A DNA stretch of 64,000 nt, from NCBI RefSeq assembly GCF_014201585.1, contig NZ_JACHES010000002.1:248001-312000 (forward strand), given 5' to 3'. This DNA is from Anoxybacillus tengchongensis. Its GTDB lineage: Bacteria; Bacillota; Bacilli; Bacillales; Anoxybacillaceae. Made by a program: the position numbers and the translations under genes. Below the pieces are notes generated by a model. It ran no database searches. It saw only the letters and a program-made list of their open reading frames with translations, and was not told the DNA's origin. This document shows, one piece after another, positions 28,236-37,974 of this stretch (position 1 is the stretch's first letter; the number at the start of each line of letters is the position of its first letter).

Positions 28236-29213
28236 TTAAAACGTCATCACTTTTTTCACTGTTTCGATCACATCTTTAAAGTTCGGTAACCATACTGGCT
28301 CTGCTTGTGAGAACGGATATACTGTATCTGGCGCCGCGACGCGCAATACTGGCGCTTCAAGGCTAAGAATCGCACGTTCGTTAATTTCTGCAACGACGTT
28401 TGCCGCAATACCTGCTTGTTTTTGCGCTTCTTGTACAACAACCGCACGACCTGTTTTTTCAACGGATGCGATAATCGTTTCAATGTCTAGCGGTTGAACG
28501 GTGCGCAAGTCAACGACTTCAACAGAAATGCCTTCTTTTTCAAGCTCCGCTGCCGCTTTTAATGATTCATGTACCATCGCACCGTATGTGATGACCGATA
28601 CGTCTGTTCCTTCGCGCTTAATGTCCGCTTTGCCGATTGGAATTGTATATTCGCCTTCTGGCACTTCTTGACGGAACGAACGGTACAATTTCATATGCTC
28701 TAAGAAAATGACCGGATCGTTGTCACGAATGGCTGAAATGAGCAAGCCTTTTGCATCGTATGGTGTCGATGGAATGACAACTTTTAATCCAGGTTGTTGT
28801 GCAACAAGCCCTTCTAAGCTATCGGCATGTAATTCTGGCGTATGTACGCCACCACCGAATGGCGAACGAACAGTGATTGGCGCATGGAAACGGCCGCCAG
28901 AACGATAGCGCATGCGCGCCATTTGACCAGAAATGGAATCCATCACTTCATAGACGAATCCAAAGAACTGAATTTCAGGGACAGGACGGAATCCTTGTAA
29001 CGCTAAACCGATCGCTAAACCGCCGATTCCTGATTCTGCAAGCGGGGTGTCAAATACGCGGTCTTCGCCAAACTCTGCTTGCAATCCTTCTGTCGCACGG
29101 AATACCCCGCCGTTTACACCGACGTCCTCACCAAACACAAGAACATTCGGGTCTTTGCGCATTTCTACGCGCAACGCATCCGTGATTGCTTGAATCATTG
29201 TCATTTGCGCCAT
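28236..29213 (-). CDS. pdhB: Pyruvate dehydrogenase E1 component, beta subunit
   Basis: The 325-residue transketolase-like subunit pairs with PdhA to decarboxylate pyruvate. Seen are the N-terminal [30 protein letters not shown] (the conserved Glu activates thiamine diphosphate), [12 protein letters not shown], and the C-terminal domain with [11 protein letters not shown]. The start lies 3 bp after the pdhA stop. Confidence 0.98.
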   Translation of the reverse strand: MAQMTMIQAITDALRVEMRKDPNVLVFGEDVGVNGGVFRATEGLQAEFGEDRVFDTPLAESGIGGLAIGLALQGFRPVPEIQFFGFVYEVMDSISGQMARMRYRSGGRFHAPITVRSPFGGGVHTPELHADSLEGLVAQQPGLKVVIPSTPYDAKGLLISAIRDNDPVIFLEHMKLYRSFRQEVPEGEYTIPIGKADIKREGTDVSVITYGAMVHESLKAAAELEKEGISVEVVDLRTVQPLDIETIIASVEKTGRAVVVQEAQKQAGIAANVVAEINERAILSLEAPVLRVAAPDTVYPFSQAEPVWLPNFKDVIETVKKVMTF

Positions 29214-29216
29214 GGC

Positions 29217-30706
<1,490 letters not shown>

Positions 30707-31261
30707 GTGATTACGATGAAAGATATTATTAAAGATGGCCATCCGACGTTGCGAAAAGTAGCTGAAGAAGTGCCACTTCCCCCTTCTGAAGAAGATCGTC
30801 GCATTTTAGCGAGTTTATTGGAGTATGTGAAAATGAGCCAACATCCCGATGTAGCGAAAAAATATGGGCTTCGTCCGGGCATCGGCTTAGCCGCACCGCA
30901 AATTAACGTTTCCAAACGGATGATTGCTGTGCACGTGACGGATGAGAAAGGAACATTGCATAGCTATGCGCTATTTAATCCAAAAATCGTCAGTCATTCA
31001 GTCGAGATGTGCTATTTAACGAGCGGAGAAGGTTGTCTGTCTGTGGATGAAGCGATTCCTGGTTACGTGCCGCGCTATATGCGTATTACCGTTACAGGAA
31101 CGACGCTTGAAGGCGAAACGGTGAAGCTGCGCTTAAAAGGATTGCCTGCCATCGTATTTCAACATGAAATTGACCATTTAAACGGCATTATGTTTTATGA
31201 TCATATTAATAAACAACATCCGTACGACGTGCCAGCTGGCGCCATTCCGATTGAACGATAA
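30707..31261 (+). CDS. def: Peptide deformylase
   Basis: The 184-residue metalloenzyme removes the formyl group from nascent proteins. All three motifs are present: GIGLAAPQI near residue 65, EGCLSV near 110 (Cys metal ligand) and QHEIDHLNG near 153 (two His ligands and catalytic Glu). Insertions mark it as the Gram-positive (type II) form, like YkrB of B. subtilis, whose start MITM also matches this GTG start. It converges with ykrA. Confidence 0.97.
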   Translation: MITMKDIIKDGHPTLRKVAEEVPLPPSEEDRRILASLLEYVKMSQHPDVAKKYGLRPGIGLAAPQINVSKRMIAVHVTDEKGTLHSYALFNPKIVSHSVEMCYLTSGEGCLSVDEAIPGYVPRYMRITVTGTTLEGETVKLRLKGLPAIVFQHEIDHLNGIMFYDHINKQHPYDVPAGAIPIER

Positions 31262-31265
31262 TAAG

Positions 31266-31293
31266 AAAAGGGCTACCATGACGGAGCCCTTTT
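31266..31293. terminator. Bidirectional terminator def/ykrA
   Basis: AAAAGGGCT/AGCCCTTTT with a 10-nt loop between convergent stops. Confidence 0.88.
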
Positions 31294-32068
31294 ATTTTAA
31301 CAAACCAAGATGACGTAATCCGAATAAAATGCCGTCTTCATCGACTGGCTTTGTAATGAAATCAGCCACTTTTTTTGCTTCTTCATGCCCATTTCCCATC
31401 GCTACCCCTGTGCCGACAAAACGTAACATTTCCGTATCGTTTAATCCATCGCCGAACGCATAGACGTTTTCGCGCGGAATGCCTAGTTCGGCAATCATTT
31501 TTTTAATTCCTTCTGCTTTCGATCCGCCATACGGCAATACATCGGTTGAAACCGCATGCCAACGAACGAAGTGAAACGTCGGAAACGATGTAATATACGG
31601 CTGTTCTTCTTCCGGCTTACAAAACAAAAGCGCTTGATAAATGTCGTTTCGTTCGTCATACGTTTCATCATGCGGTGGATGGGTAAATTTTAAACTTCCC
31701 ATGCTTTCGTGAATGTACGGATGATCCGCAACACTTGCGCGCATCGTATCCGCGTCCATAAAAATAAGCGGATGGTCATGATTGTGCGCCATTTTCTTTA
31801 ATGCGCCGAGCTGTTCGCGATCAAGCGGTTGATTGTAAATCACTTCCCCTTCAAAAACGACATATTGTCCGTTAAAGCTGACAAATGATTGAATATCGAG
31901 TTCTTTTCGCAACCATTCAAACATAAACGGCGCTCTCCCGGTTGCGATTGCCACATATACCCCTTGCTTTTTTAATTCATGTATCGCCTCATACGTCGAT
32001 TTCGGCAGCTGTTTATCATGATCTAACAACGTTCCGTCAATATCAAAAAAGACGATTTTTCTCTCCAT
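31292..32068 (-). CDS. ykrA: Cof-type HAD phosphatase YkrA
   Basis: This 258-residue protein carries HAD motif I DIDGTLLDHD at residues 8-17, motif II in AIATGRAPF, motif III lysine in GGSKAEGIKKM, and motif IV in AFGDGLNDTEML. It belongs to the C2-capped Cof subfamily that dephosphorylates sugar phosphates or flavin/PLP-like compounds. The ATG at 32068 has GAGGAG 8-9 bp upstream. Next to def and pdhA, as in B. subtilis. Confidence 0.93.
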   Translation of the reverse strand: MERKIVFFDIDGTLLDHDKQLPKSTYEAIHELKKQGVYVAIATGRAPFMFEWLRKELDIQSFVSFNGQYVVFEGEVIYNQPLDREQLGALKKMAHNHDHPLIFMDADTMRASVADHPYIHESMGSLKFTHPPHDETYDERNDIYQALLFCKPEEEQPYITSFPTFHFVRWHAVSTDVLPYGGSKAEGIKKMIAELGIPRENVYAFGDGLNDTEMLRFVGTGVAMGNGHEEAKKVADFITKPVDEDGILFGLRHLGLLK

Positions 32069-32208
32069 GTTTCTCGCTCCTCGTGTAAAAGTGCACAAAC
32101 TTACCGTAACGGAATTGCGCAATATTGTCAACGAAATGGTTAGCAATCTCTTCACCACCAGTTCAACTCATTTTCAAAAATGGGTGAATTCATTATGCAA
32201 AATTAAAA

Positions 32209-32232
32209 GGAGCGCTTGTTTAAAAGCGCTCC
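32209..32232 (-). terminator. Terminator of the lipoprotein gene
   Basis: GGAGCGCTT/AAGCGCTCC stem followed by TTTTAATTTT on the reverse strand. Confidence 0.87.
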
Positions 32233-32258
32233 CTTTAAACTTTACTTCATTCTACTCG

Positions 32259-33149
32259 TCACTTTTGGATTGCAATTCGGGTAATCGGAGACTTGAACAT
32301 CATCGTATCATCATTCACGCCCGCATCAAGAATATCTTGAAAAGAAAAGGAGTTGTCTTCATTAGCATGTATATAAAACCCCTCAACATCAATATATTTA
32401 TGCGTACGATCTGAGGGTACGATTTCGGCATACAAATAGCCAAAATGCCGATTATTTTCCTTGTTCAAAGAATTTTTTATGACATAGCCACTAACAGAAG
32501 ATTGATAAGGCTTATTGTAATGTTTTGTGCTGATGTGAGACTCCTCTCGATATGTCTTGTAAACGCTGTGAAGCTTTTGATAATCTACGACCGCATTTTC
32601 CGTTGTCAAAACTCCGTAAAAATCCACCTTCTTTTCTTGTGGATTTGTAAGCCATCTATATGACAAAACGACAGCATATCGAGACTCTTTTCGATTGAGC
32701 AAAGAAATAGACATCGTTAATTCCATCACTTTCTTTTTTTGAATCGTGTAAATTGTCGATGCTGTGCATAACATCTGTTTATAGAGATCACATTGAATGA
32801 TTTGATTCTTTGTCTGCTTTTTGAAAATGTCTCTCAACGTTTGCTCATTTAGGTGATTCCATTTATCTATTGAAATTTTATTGCTGAAGAAGCGCAACTC
32901 CTCACTACCCATGTGTTTCATTTCTTCTTTCGTCAACCCGAGCAAAAATAAATTCACAATATCTTTGTTTTTAAACTGTGAGTTAATTGTATTATTCACT
33001 TTTTCCGGCTCTCTAATGAGACTTTCGATCTCTTCTTTATTAAAACCTTGTCTTTTTTCATCCAAATGCTGACCCTGTGAATACATCCCCTGATGATCAC
33101 AACCAGCTAGCATTGTACACAACAACAAATAACTAAGGATTCGTTTCAA
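32259..33149 (-). CDS. Predicted lipoprotein, paralogue of the next gene
   Basis: The TTG at 33149, preceded by AAGGGTGG, gives 296 residues with a lipoprotein signal peptide (LLLCTMLAGC). The N-terminal half has two copies of a short helical motif (GFNKEEIESLI and LGLTKEEMKHM). The C-terminal half shares SRYAVVLSYRW...VDFYG and a repeated strand pattern with its neighbour at 33188. Function is unknown. The low G+C and lack of this pair in the B. subtilis order suggest acquired DNA. Confidence 0.75.
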   Translation of the reverse strand: MKRILSYLLLCTMLAGCDHQGMYSQGQHLDEKRQGFNKEEIESLIREPEKVNNTINSQFKNKDIVNLFLLGLTKEEMKHMGSEELRFFSNKISIDKWNHLNEQTLRDIFKKQTKNQIIQCDLYKQMLCTASTIYTIQKKKVMELTMSISLLNRKESRYAVVLSYRWLTNPQEKKVDFYGVLTTENAVVDYQKLHSVYKTYREESHISTKHYNKPYQSSVSGYVIKNSLNKENNRHFGYLYAEIVPSDRTHKYIDVEGFYIHANEDNSFSFQDILDAGVNDDTMMFKSPITRIAIQK

Positions 33150-33187
33150 CAGAAAGCCACCCTTCACTATATCTTTACAACATCGTT

Positions 33188-34237
33188 TTATCTCGTAAAA
33201 GAAACTGCAGCATTTGGTATTTGTACGTAACTAGTTGTTCCCGAAACAGAAATTGACGCTCCTAGCGGCATCGACACACTAAATGAAGAACTCCATCCCG
33301 TTTTCATATGAGTATAATTAGCATATGCAGAAGAATTCGCTCCAGAACTCCACTCAAATTCGGCATACGTATATCCTGAATCATCTTGTGCACGTATCCA
33401 CTTTCCATTATACTGCCAAAATTCTTGATGATCAGAAGAATTTCTATCCAATTTGTGAACATATCCTGTCGAAAATTTATATGTCGCACCATTAAAATGA
33501 GAGGTTCTTCCTGCTACGTAACCATAATTGTCATAGTACTTCGTCGTCCAACTTCCAAATATTGATTTATAATCTACAGTCAATGCCTTCTTATGTCCAG
33601 TTCCGAATAAATCAACGTGTCGCTCATTCGAATCGTTTACCCAATCAAAATCAGATACAATTGCATATTTTGACGAATGGGTAACCGCAACAGTAAGTTT
33701 CAGCATAGACGATGAGTTTGATCCTTGGCAAGTATTGTCTGGATCACATAAAGAGGCTGTCACTAATTGTGGATTATTTTTTATTTTGTTATAATACTCA
33801 TCCCGCTGTTTTTTGTTTTTCTCAAACTCATATTTCGTTATAGGAGTGAGTTCCCCATTATTTCCATCAATTTTAAAGTACGAAACATTTACATCTATCA
33901 ATTCAGGTTGCTCCATATTCTTAAAATGATCCCAGTCATTTAGCGTGAAATGCTCAATTCTCTCCTTAGTAAACCCAAAGTGAGCTAAAAATAAGATATC
34001 CTTCTTTCTTAGTTTCAAATTTCTTGTGCCTTCATTTTGAAAATTTATATCTGCTACATCGACCTTGTTCGCTTTTAGATCTTTAACATCTTCTTTAGAA
34101 AAACCAAGCAACTCTAACATTTCATTTACATCCTTAACCTTTTTATCATCGGTGATGATGGTAGCGGAAGTCGAGGATCCTGTAGATAAAATGTAGAACA
34201 TCACCAAAACAAACAAACTAAGCAAAACTTTTCTCAT
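33188..34237 (-). CDS. Predicted secreted protein with duplicated GF(S/T)KE motif
   Basis: The 349-residue protein starts after GGGGGAG and has a Sec signal peptide ending near GSSTSA (residue 25). It contains two helical motif copies (LGFSKEDVKDL near residue 44 and FGFTKERIEHF near 87), one CDPDNTC pair, and a long beta-rich C-terminal half with many Ser/Tyr/Gly, ending in SFSVSMPLGASISVSGTT. There is no sortase or lipoprotein signal. It resembles small secreted Bacillus proteins of unknown role. It shares architecture with the downstream lipoprotein, so the pair arose by duplication. Confidence 0.75.
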   Translation of the reverse strand: MRKVLLSLFVLVMFYILSTGSSTSATIITDDKKVKDVNEMLELLGFSKEDVKDLKANKVDVADINFQNEGTRNLKLRKKDILFLAHFGFTKERIEHFTLNDWDHFKNMEQPELIDVNVSYFKIDGNNGELTPITKYEFEKNKKQRDEYYNKIKNNPQLVTASLCDPDNTCQGSNSSSMLKLTVAVTHSSKYAIVSDFDWVNDSNERHVDLFGTGHKKALTVDYKSIFGSWTTKYYDNYGYVAGRTSHFNGATYKFSTGYVHKLDRNSSDHQEFWQYNGKWIRAQDDSGYTYAEFEWSSGANSSAYANYTHMKTGWSSSFSVSMPLGASISVSGTTSYVQIPNAAVSFTR

Positions 34238-34310
34238 TAAATCTCCCCCACTACAATTTATTTAACCTTCAAATAATTATATAAGAATTTTCTTAATTAT
34301 ATAAAAAAAA

Positions 34311-34354
34311 ACGTCAACATGCTGAGTGGCAAAAACTTTTTGCTATGCTGACGT
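34311..34354 (-). terminator. Orphan terminator-like hairpin
   Basis: The outer stem ACGTCA..CAT/ATG..TGACGT and inner stem GCAAAAA/TTTTTGC make a long imperfect hairpin. Nine T follow on the reverse strand and five on the forward strand. No gene on the reverse strand lies upstream of it before 34560, so it implies an unseen short transcript. Confidence 0.6.
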
Positions 34355-34524
34355 GCTTTTTCACTCATCAAAAAGCGTTTCACGTTAATAATACATGATT
34401 ATTTAAGAAAACATCTTGTCCACCATGCATACGGTAGTGAATAGGTTAGAACCATGTATATTTTCCCATGCAAAATTTGTCGATCATCTCCTTATAATAA
34501 ATAATAAGAGAACACATTTACTTT

Positions 34525-34537
34525 CCGACAAAATCGG
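34525..34537. promoter_or_regulatory. Palindrome in the peptide promoter
   Basis: CCGACAAAATCGG (CCGA-N5-TCGG) overlaps the -35/-10 spacer of the 23-residue peptide gene and could be an operator. Weak evidence. Confidence 0.35.
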
Positions 34538-34565
34538 ATACAATAAAAGTGAGGAGTGATGCGTC

Positions 34566-34637
34566 ATGTTGAAAAAGTTGAAACGCAAGCTGCTCAAACA
34601 ATGGAAAGAACTTTTGCGCAGAAAATCCATTGCATAG
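34566..34637 (+). CDS. Tiny, highly basic amphipathic peptide, 23 aa
   Basis: GAGGAG (34551-34556), a 9-nt spacer and ATG lead into MLKKLKRKLLKQWKELLRRK followed by SIA and a TAG stop. Eleven of 23 residues are Lys or Arg against one Glu, with leucines spaced as in an amphipathic helix. A likely -10 TACAAT lies at 34539-34544 and a perfect terminator follows 7 bp after the stop, so this is a complete transcription unit. I recognise no family. Alternatives include an antimicrobial or toxin-like peptide, or an RNA-binding peptide. Confidence 0.6.
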   Translation: MLKKLKRKLLKQWKELLRRKSIA

Positions 34638-34644
34638 TTGTACG

Positions 34645-34664
34645 AGCCCTTCGATCGAAGGGCT
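34645..34664 (+). terminator. Terminator of the 23-residue peptide gene
   Basis: The perfect palindrome AGCCCTTCGATCGAAGGGCT followed by TCTTTTC. Confidence 0.88.
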
Positions 34665-34705
34665 TCTTTTCAATTTTGTTTCCCATTCCCCACTTTTTAT
34701 ATATA

Positions 34706-34737
34706 ATAAGAAAAGCGGAAAGCGTCCGGAGCTACAC
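34706..34737. repeat. Short remnant of the MITE-like repeat
   Basis: ATAAGAAAAGCGGAAAGCG joined to CCGGAGCTACACA resembles the two ends of the 150-bp repeat at 42803-42954 with the middle removed. It sits in the leader of rpoY-rnjA. Confidence 0.5.
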
Positions 34738-34799
34738 ATCGCTTTACTTTTTAAAAGGGAACATAATAAAAAAGCAATATGACACATAAGGAGAGATGA

Positions 34800-35018
34800 A
34801 TGTTGATTTTTAAAGTGTTTTACCAAGATACGATCGATGAAGTGCCGGTAAGAGAAAAAACGAAGACGCTCTATATTGAAGCGGAAAGCGAGCGAGATGT
34901 ACGCCGAAAATTACAAGACCGTCATATCAATATTGAATACATTCAACCGCTTGAGGGGGCGCATTTAGCGTACGAGCAACAAAACCCTGATTTTCACGTA
35001 TTGGAGATTGAACAATGA
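34800..35018 (+). CDS. rpoY: RNA polymerase epsilon subunit
   Basis: The 72-residue protein starts after [28 protein letters not shown], then [23 protein letters not shown], which matches YkzG/RpoY (DUF1447), the epsilon subunit of Firmicutes RNA polymerase. Its stop overlaps the rnjA start (ATGA), as in other Bacilli. Confidence 0.93.
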   Translation: MLIFKVFYQDTIDEVPVREKTKTLYIEAESERDVRRKLQDRHINIEYIQPLEGAHLAYEQQNPDFHVLEIEQ

Positions 35019-36682
35019 ACATTTTAAAAAATAAACAAGTTGGTGTTTTCGCTCTCGGCGGTCTAGGCGAAATCGGGAAAAATACATATGGCGTGCAGTA
35101 TGAAGACGAAATTATCGTCATTGATGCCGGCATTAAGTTTCCCGAAGATGAATTGCTCGGAATTGATTACGTCATTCCTGATTATAGCTATTTAGTGAAA
35201 CATGCAGAAAACATTAAAGGGCTATTTATTACACACGGACATGAAGACCATATTGGCGGCATTCCGTATTTGCTTCGCCAAGTGAACGTACCGATTTATG
35301 GCGGGAAGCTAGCGCTCGGACTGATTCGCAACAAGCTAGAAGAGCACGGATTGCTTCGTCAAACGAAACTGATTGAAATTAAGGAAGATGATGTCATTTC
35401 GTTCGGAAAAACAGCGGTCACTTTTTTCCGTACAACCCATAGCATTCCGGATAGCTACGGGATCGTTGTTAAAACGCCAGTCGGTCAAATTGTGCATACG
35501 GGCGATTTCAAATTTGACTTTACACCTGTTGGTGAGCCAGCAAACTTAACGAAAATGGCTGAGATCGGAAAAGAAGGCGTTCTTTGTTTATTGTCGGATA
35601 GTACAAACAGCGAAATTCCACATTTTACAATGTCAGAACGACGCGTCGGCGAAAGCATTCATGACATTTTCCGAAAAGTGCAAGGGCGCATTATTTTCGC
35701 AACGTTCGCTTCGAACATTCACCGCTTACAACAAGTGACGGAAGCAGCAGTATTAAACAATCGGAAAATTGCGGTATTCGGACGAAGCATGGAAGCAGCC
35801 ATTGAAATTGGACAACAGCTTGGCTACATTAAATGTCCGAAAGATACGTTTGTCGATGCAGCGCAAATTAATCGCCTTCCTGCCCATCGCGTCACGATTC
35901 TTTGCACCGGAAGCCAAGGGGAGCCGATGGCAGCGTTATCGCGCATCGCCAATGGGTCACATCGCCAAATTCAAATTATGCCGGGCGATACGGTCGTCTT
36001 TTCATCTTCACCGATTCCGGGCAATACAGTAAGCGTCAACCGCATCATTAACATGCTCGCCCGCGCAGGAGCGGAAGTCATTCACGGACCGCTTAGCGAC
36101 ATTCATACGTCTGGTCACGGTGGGCAGGAAGAACAAAAGTTGATGATTCGTCTCATGAAACCGAAATATTTTATGCCGATTCATGGGGAATATCGCATGC
36201 AAAAAATGCATGTGAAACTTGCGGTTGATTGCGGTGTGCCAGAAGAAAATTGCTTTATTATGGACAACGGCGATGTACTTGGCATTAGTGAAGAAGGAGC
36301 AAGCATTGTCGGCAAAATTCCGTCTGGCTCAGTGTATATTGACGGAAGCGGCATTGGCGATATCGGCAACATCGTTTTGCGCGACCGCCGCATTTTGTCA
36401 GAAGAAGGACTCGTCATTGTCGTTGTAAGCATTAATATGAAAGAAATGAAAATTGCTGCGGGTCCAGACATTATTTCACGCGGATTCGTCTACATGCGTG
36501 AATCAGGCAATTTAATTAGCGATGCGCAACAACTAATCGCCAAACATTTACAACAGTTGCTTGAACAAGGAACAAATCAATGGTCGGACATTAAAACGGA
36601 AATTACTGATACACTCGCACCGTTTTTATACGAAAAAACGAAGCGAAAACCAATGATTTTACCGATTATTATGGAAGTATAA
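35015..36682 (+). CDS. rnjA: Ribonuclease J1
   Basis: This 555-residue beta-CASP metallo-beta-lactamase is an endo- and 5'-3' exoribonuclease. The metal motif [10 protein letters not shown] is near residue 73. GDFKFD, SDSTNSE and the beta-CASP motifs with SSPIPGN and [11 protein letters not shown] follow, then MPIHGEYRM. The C-terminal domain is complete. It is translationally coupled to rpoY. In B. subtilis RNase J1 interacts with GapA, an interaction that SR1P promotes. Confidence 0.97.
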   Translation: MNILKNKQVGVFALGGLGEIGKNTYGVQYEDEIIVIDAGIKFPEDELLGIDYVIPDYSYLVKHAENIKGLFITHGHEDHIGGIPYLLRQVNVPIYGGKLALGLIRNKLEEHGLLRQTKLIEIKEDDVISFGKTAVTFFRTTHSIPDSYGIVVKTPVGQIVHTGDFKFDFTPVGEPANLTKMAEIGKEGVLCLLSDSTNSEIPHFTMSERRVGESIHDIFRKVQGRIIFATFASNIHRLQQVTEAAVLNNRKIAVFGRSMEAAIEIGQQLGYIKCPKDTFVDAAQINRLPAHRVTILCTGSQGEPMAALSRIANGSHRQIQIMPGDTVVFSSSPIPGNTVSVNRIINMLARAGAEVIHGPLSDIHTSGHGGQEEQKLMIRLMKPKYFMPIHGEYRMQKMHVKLAVDCGVPEENCFIMDNGDVLGISEEGASIVGKIPSGSVYIDGSGIGDIGNIVLRDRRILSEEGLVIVVVSINMKEMKIAAGPDIISRGFVYMRESGNLISDAQQLIAKHLQQLLEQGTNQWSDIKTEITDTLAPFLYEKTKRKPMILPIIMEV

Positions 36683-36683
36683 A

Positions 36684-36715
36684 AAAAGAAGGTGCCCGTT
36701 TGGACACCTTCTTTT
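36684..36715. terminator. rnjA terminator, first copy of a 32-bp repeat
   Basis: AAAGAAGGTG...CACCTTCTTT hairpin directly after the rnjA stop. An identical 32-bp copy lies at 37276-37307. Confidence 0.88.
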
Positions 36716-36823
36716 TAAAACGTTGAAATACATTTTCTCCTTTACCTTCAAATATTTCAATTTGTGGGAGAAAAAAGACGGGTTCGTGCCTTGGTACAAT
36801 AAGGAGCCTGTCAAATATGTTCA

Positions 36824-36852
36824 TTGACAGAATAAATTCCGTTGAATATAAT
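36824..36852 (+). promoter_or_regulatory. Consensus sigma-A promoter of the structured RNA
   Basis: TTGACA (36824-36829), 17 bp, TATAAT (36847-36852): perfect consensus boxes and spacing. The start is expected near 36859. Confidence 0.9.
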
Positions 36853-36858
36853 GAAAAT

Positions 36859-37031
36859 ACAGATGTAGGGTGTTTTAGTTACCTACGATTGGCTTTTCGC
36901 CACCGTTAAAAATGGCGGTGACAAAAGGCTAGACAAATGGTTTAAAAACTTGTCGCCCATCCGCAGGCGACTAACAAATGGCGGACTCGAAAACTTTTCA
37001 ACAAAGAAGCGGGGTATCCGCTTCTTTTTTT
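36859..37031 (+). ncRNA. Structured RNA with intrinsic terminator, upstream of a truncated ORF
   Basis: About 170 nt with stems GTAGG/CCTAC (36865-36886), CACCG/CGGTG (36901-36920), GACAA/TTGTC (36932-36954) and GTCGCC/GGCGAC (36952-36971). It ends in AAGAAGCGG/CCGCTTCTT plus seven T. ACAAATGG occurs twice, 41 bp apart. Promoter, structured RNA, terminator and then a small ORF is the order of type III toxin-antitoxin loci, but clean tandem repeats are absent. A riboswitch-type leader is the alternative. Confidence 0.6.
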
Positions 37032-37049
37032 GGATTGGAGTACGAAGAG

Positions 37050-37199
37050 ATGTCTGAACATTTTAAAATTTATTTTATCAAGGAAGAATTTTTTTCGATT
37101 ACCGACTGGTCACAATATAAAGTACCTATAAAAAAGAAAAGGTCTATGTTAATAATCCAATTAAAATATTTAGAAGAGAAAAAAGTAAAGAATCCTTGA
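37050..37199 (+). pseudogene. Truncated ORF, possible ToxN/TenpN-like toxin fragment
   Basis: The ATG at 37050 with TTGGAG upstream gives 49 residues (MSEHFKIYFIKEEFFSITDW, then KVPIKKKRSMLIIQLKYLEEK). The opening strand-helix and the KxxRS/P...L pattern recall the N-terminus of ToxN/TenpN/AbiQ-type endoRNases, which are usually about 150-200 residues, so this would be a remnant. It could instead be an unrelated short protein. Assignment rests on memory of the family plus the RNA upstream. Confidence 0.4.
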
Positions 37200-37275
37200 A
37201 ATGACAAATGTAAATTTCATAAATAACTATACCTCGTGAAAAAGACGGAGATATACTCTGTCTTTCAGACTGTTG

Positions 37276-37307
37276 AAAAGAAGGTGCCCGTTTGGACACC
37301 TTCTTTT
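37276..37307. terminator. ktrC terminator, second copy of the 32-bp repeat
   Basis: Identical to 36684-36715. It ends one base before the ktrC stop and terminates ktrC on the reverse strand. Confidence 0.88.
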
Positions 37308-37308
37308 C

Positions 37309-37974
37309 TTATTCCCCAACAACTTCGTTTTCAAAGCGGTCAATATCGTGATCCGCACCGATGACAATTAAAATGTCGCCTTCGTAAATCATTTCTGATG
37401 CAAGCGGTGAAACGATAATGTCGTTGTTTCGTTTAATCGCGACAATGTTAATGCCGTATTTCGCGCGAATGTCTAACTCGAGAAGCGAATGGCCATGAAG
37501 CTGTTCGTTTGCGACAATTTCAACGATGCTATGGCGATCAGATAGTTCTAAATAGTCGAGCACGTTGTTTGAAATCATATTGTTAGCAATTCGTTCACCC
37601 ATATCTCGTTCTGGATGAACGATATGGTCTGCTCCAATTTTTTTCAATACTTTTTCGTGATAATCGTTCGTTGCTTTCACTGTAATTTTTTCAACGCCAA
37701 GCTCTTTTAAAATTAGCGTTGTTAAAATGCTCGCTTGAATGTTGTCACCGATGGCGACGATGACGTGGTCAAAGTTGCGAATGCCTAAGCTTTTTAGAAC
37801 GTTCTCATCGGTTGAATCAGCAACGACCGCTTGCGAGGCAATGGACGCGTATTCGTTCACTTTATCTTCGTTTATATCAATCGCAAGCACTTCCATGCCT
37901 TGTTCGCTTAACGTACGACATACGCTACCGCCAAATCGTCCGAGGCCAATGACAGCAAATTCTTTTTTCTTCAT
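37309..37974 (-). CDS. ktrC: Potassium uptake regulator KtrC (RCK domain)
   Basis: The 221-residue cytosolic gating ring protein has an RCK_N Rossmann domain (FAVIGLGRFGGSVCRTL, Asp34 of AIDIN) and an RCK_C domain (HGHSLLELDIRAKYGINIVAI). The ATG at 37974 has GAGGGG 7 bp upstream. KtrC partners with the membrane subunit KtrD and is controlled by ATP/ADP and c-di-AMP in Bacillus. Position next to rnjA matches ykqB of B. subtilis. Its start overlaps the previous stop (TGATG). Confidence 0.93.
   Translation of the reverse strand: MKKKEFAVIGLGRFGGSVCRTLSEQGMEVLAIDINEDKVNEYASIASQAVVADSTDENVLKSLGIRNFDHVIVAIGDNIQASILTTLILKELGVEKITVKATNDYHEKVLKKIGADHIVHPERDMGERIANNMISNNVLDYLELSDRHSIVEIVANEQLHGHSLLELDIRAKYGINIVAIKRNNDIIVSPLASEMIYEGDILIVIGADHDIDRFENEVVGE

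Noticed and set aside
32067-32414. Forward-strand frame across the lipoprotein terminator
   Set aside because: It overlaps two reverse-strand genes and a terminator; no ribosome site.
34556-34789. A 77-codon forward frame overlapping the 23-residue peptide
   Set aside because: It runs through the perfect terminator at 34645-34664 and the repeat remnant; the shorter ORF has the better ribosome-site spacing.
36978-37049. Upstream extension of the 49-residue ORF
   Set aside because: It crosses the intrinsic terminator at 37004-37031; the ATG at 37050 after TTGGAG is the sensible start.
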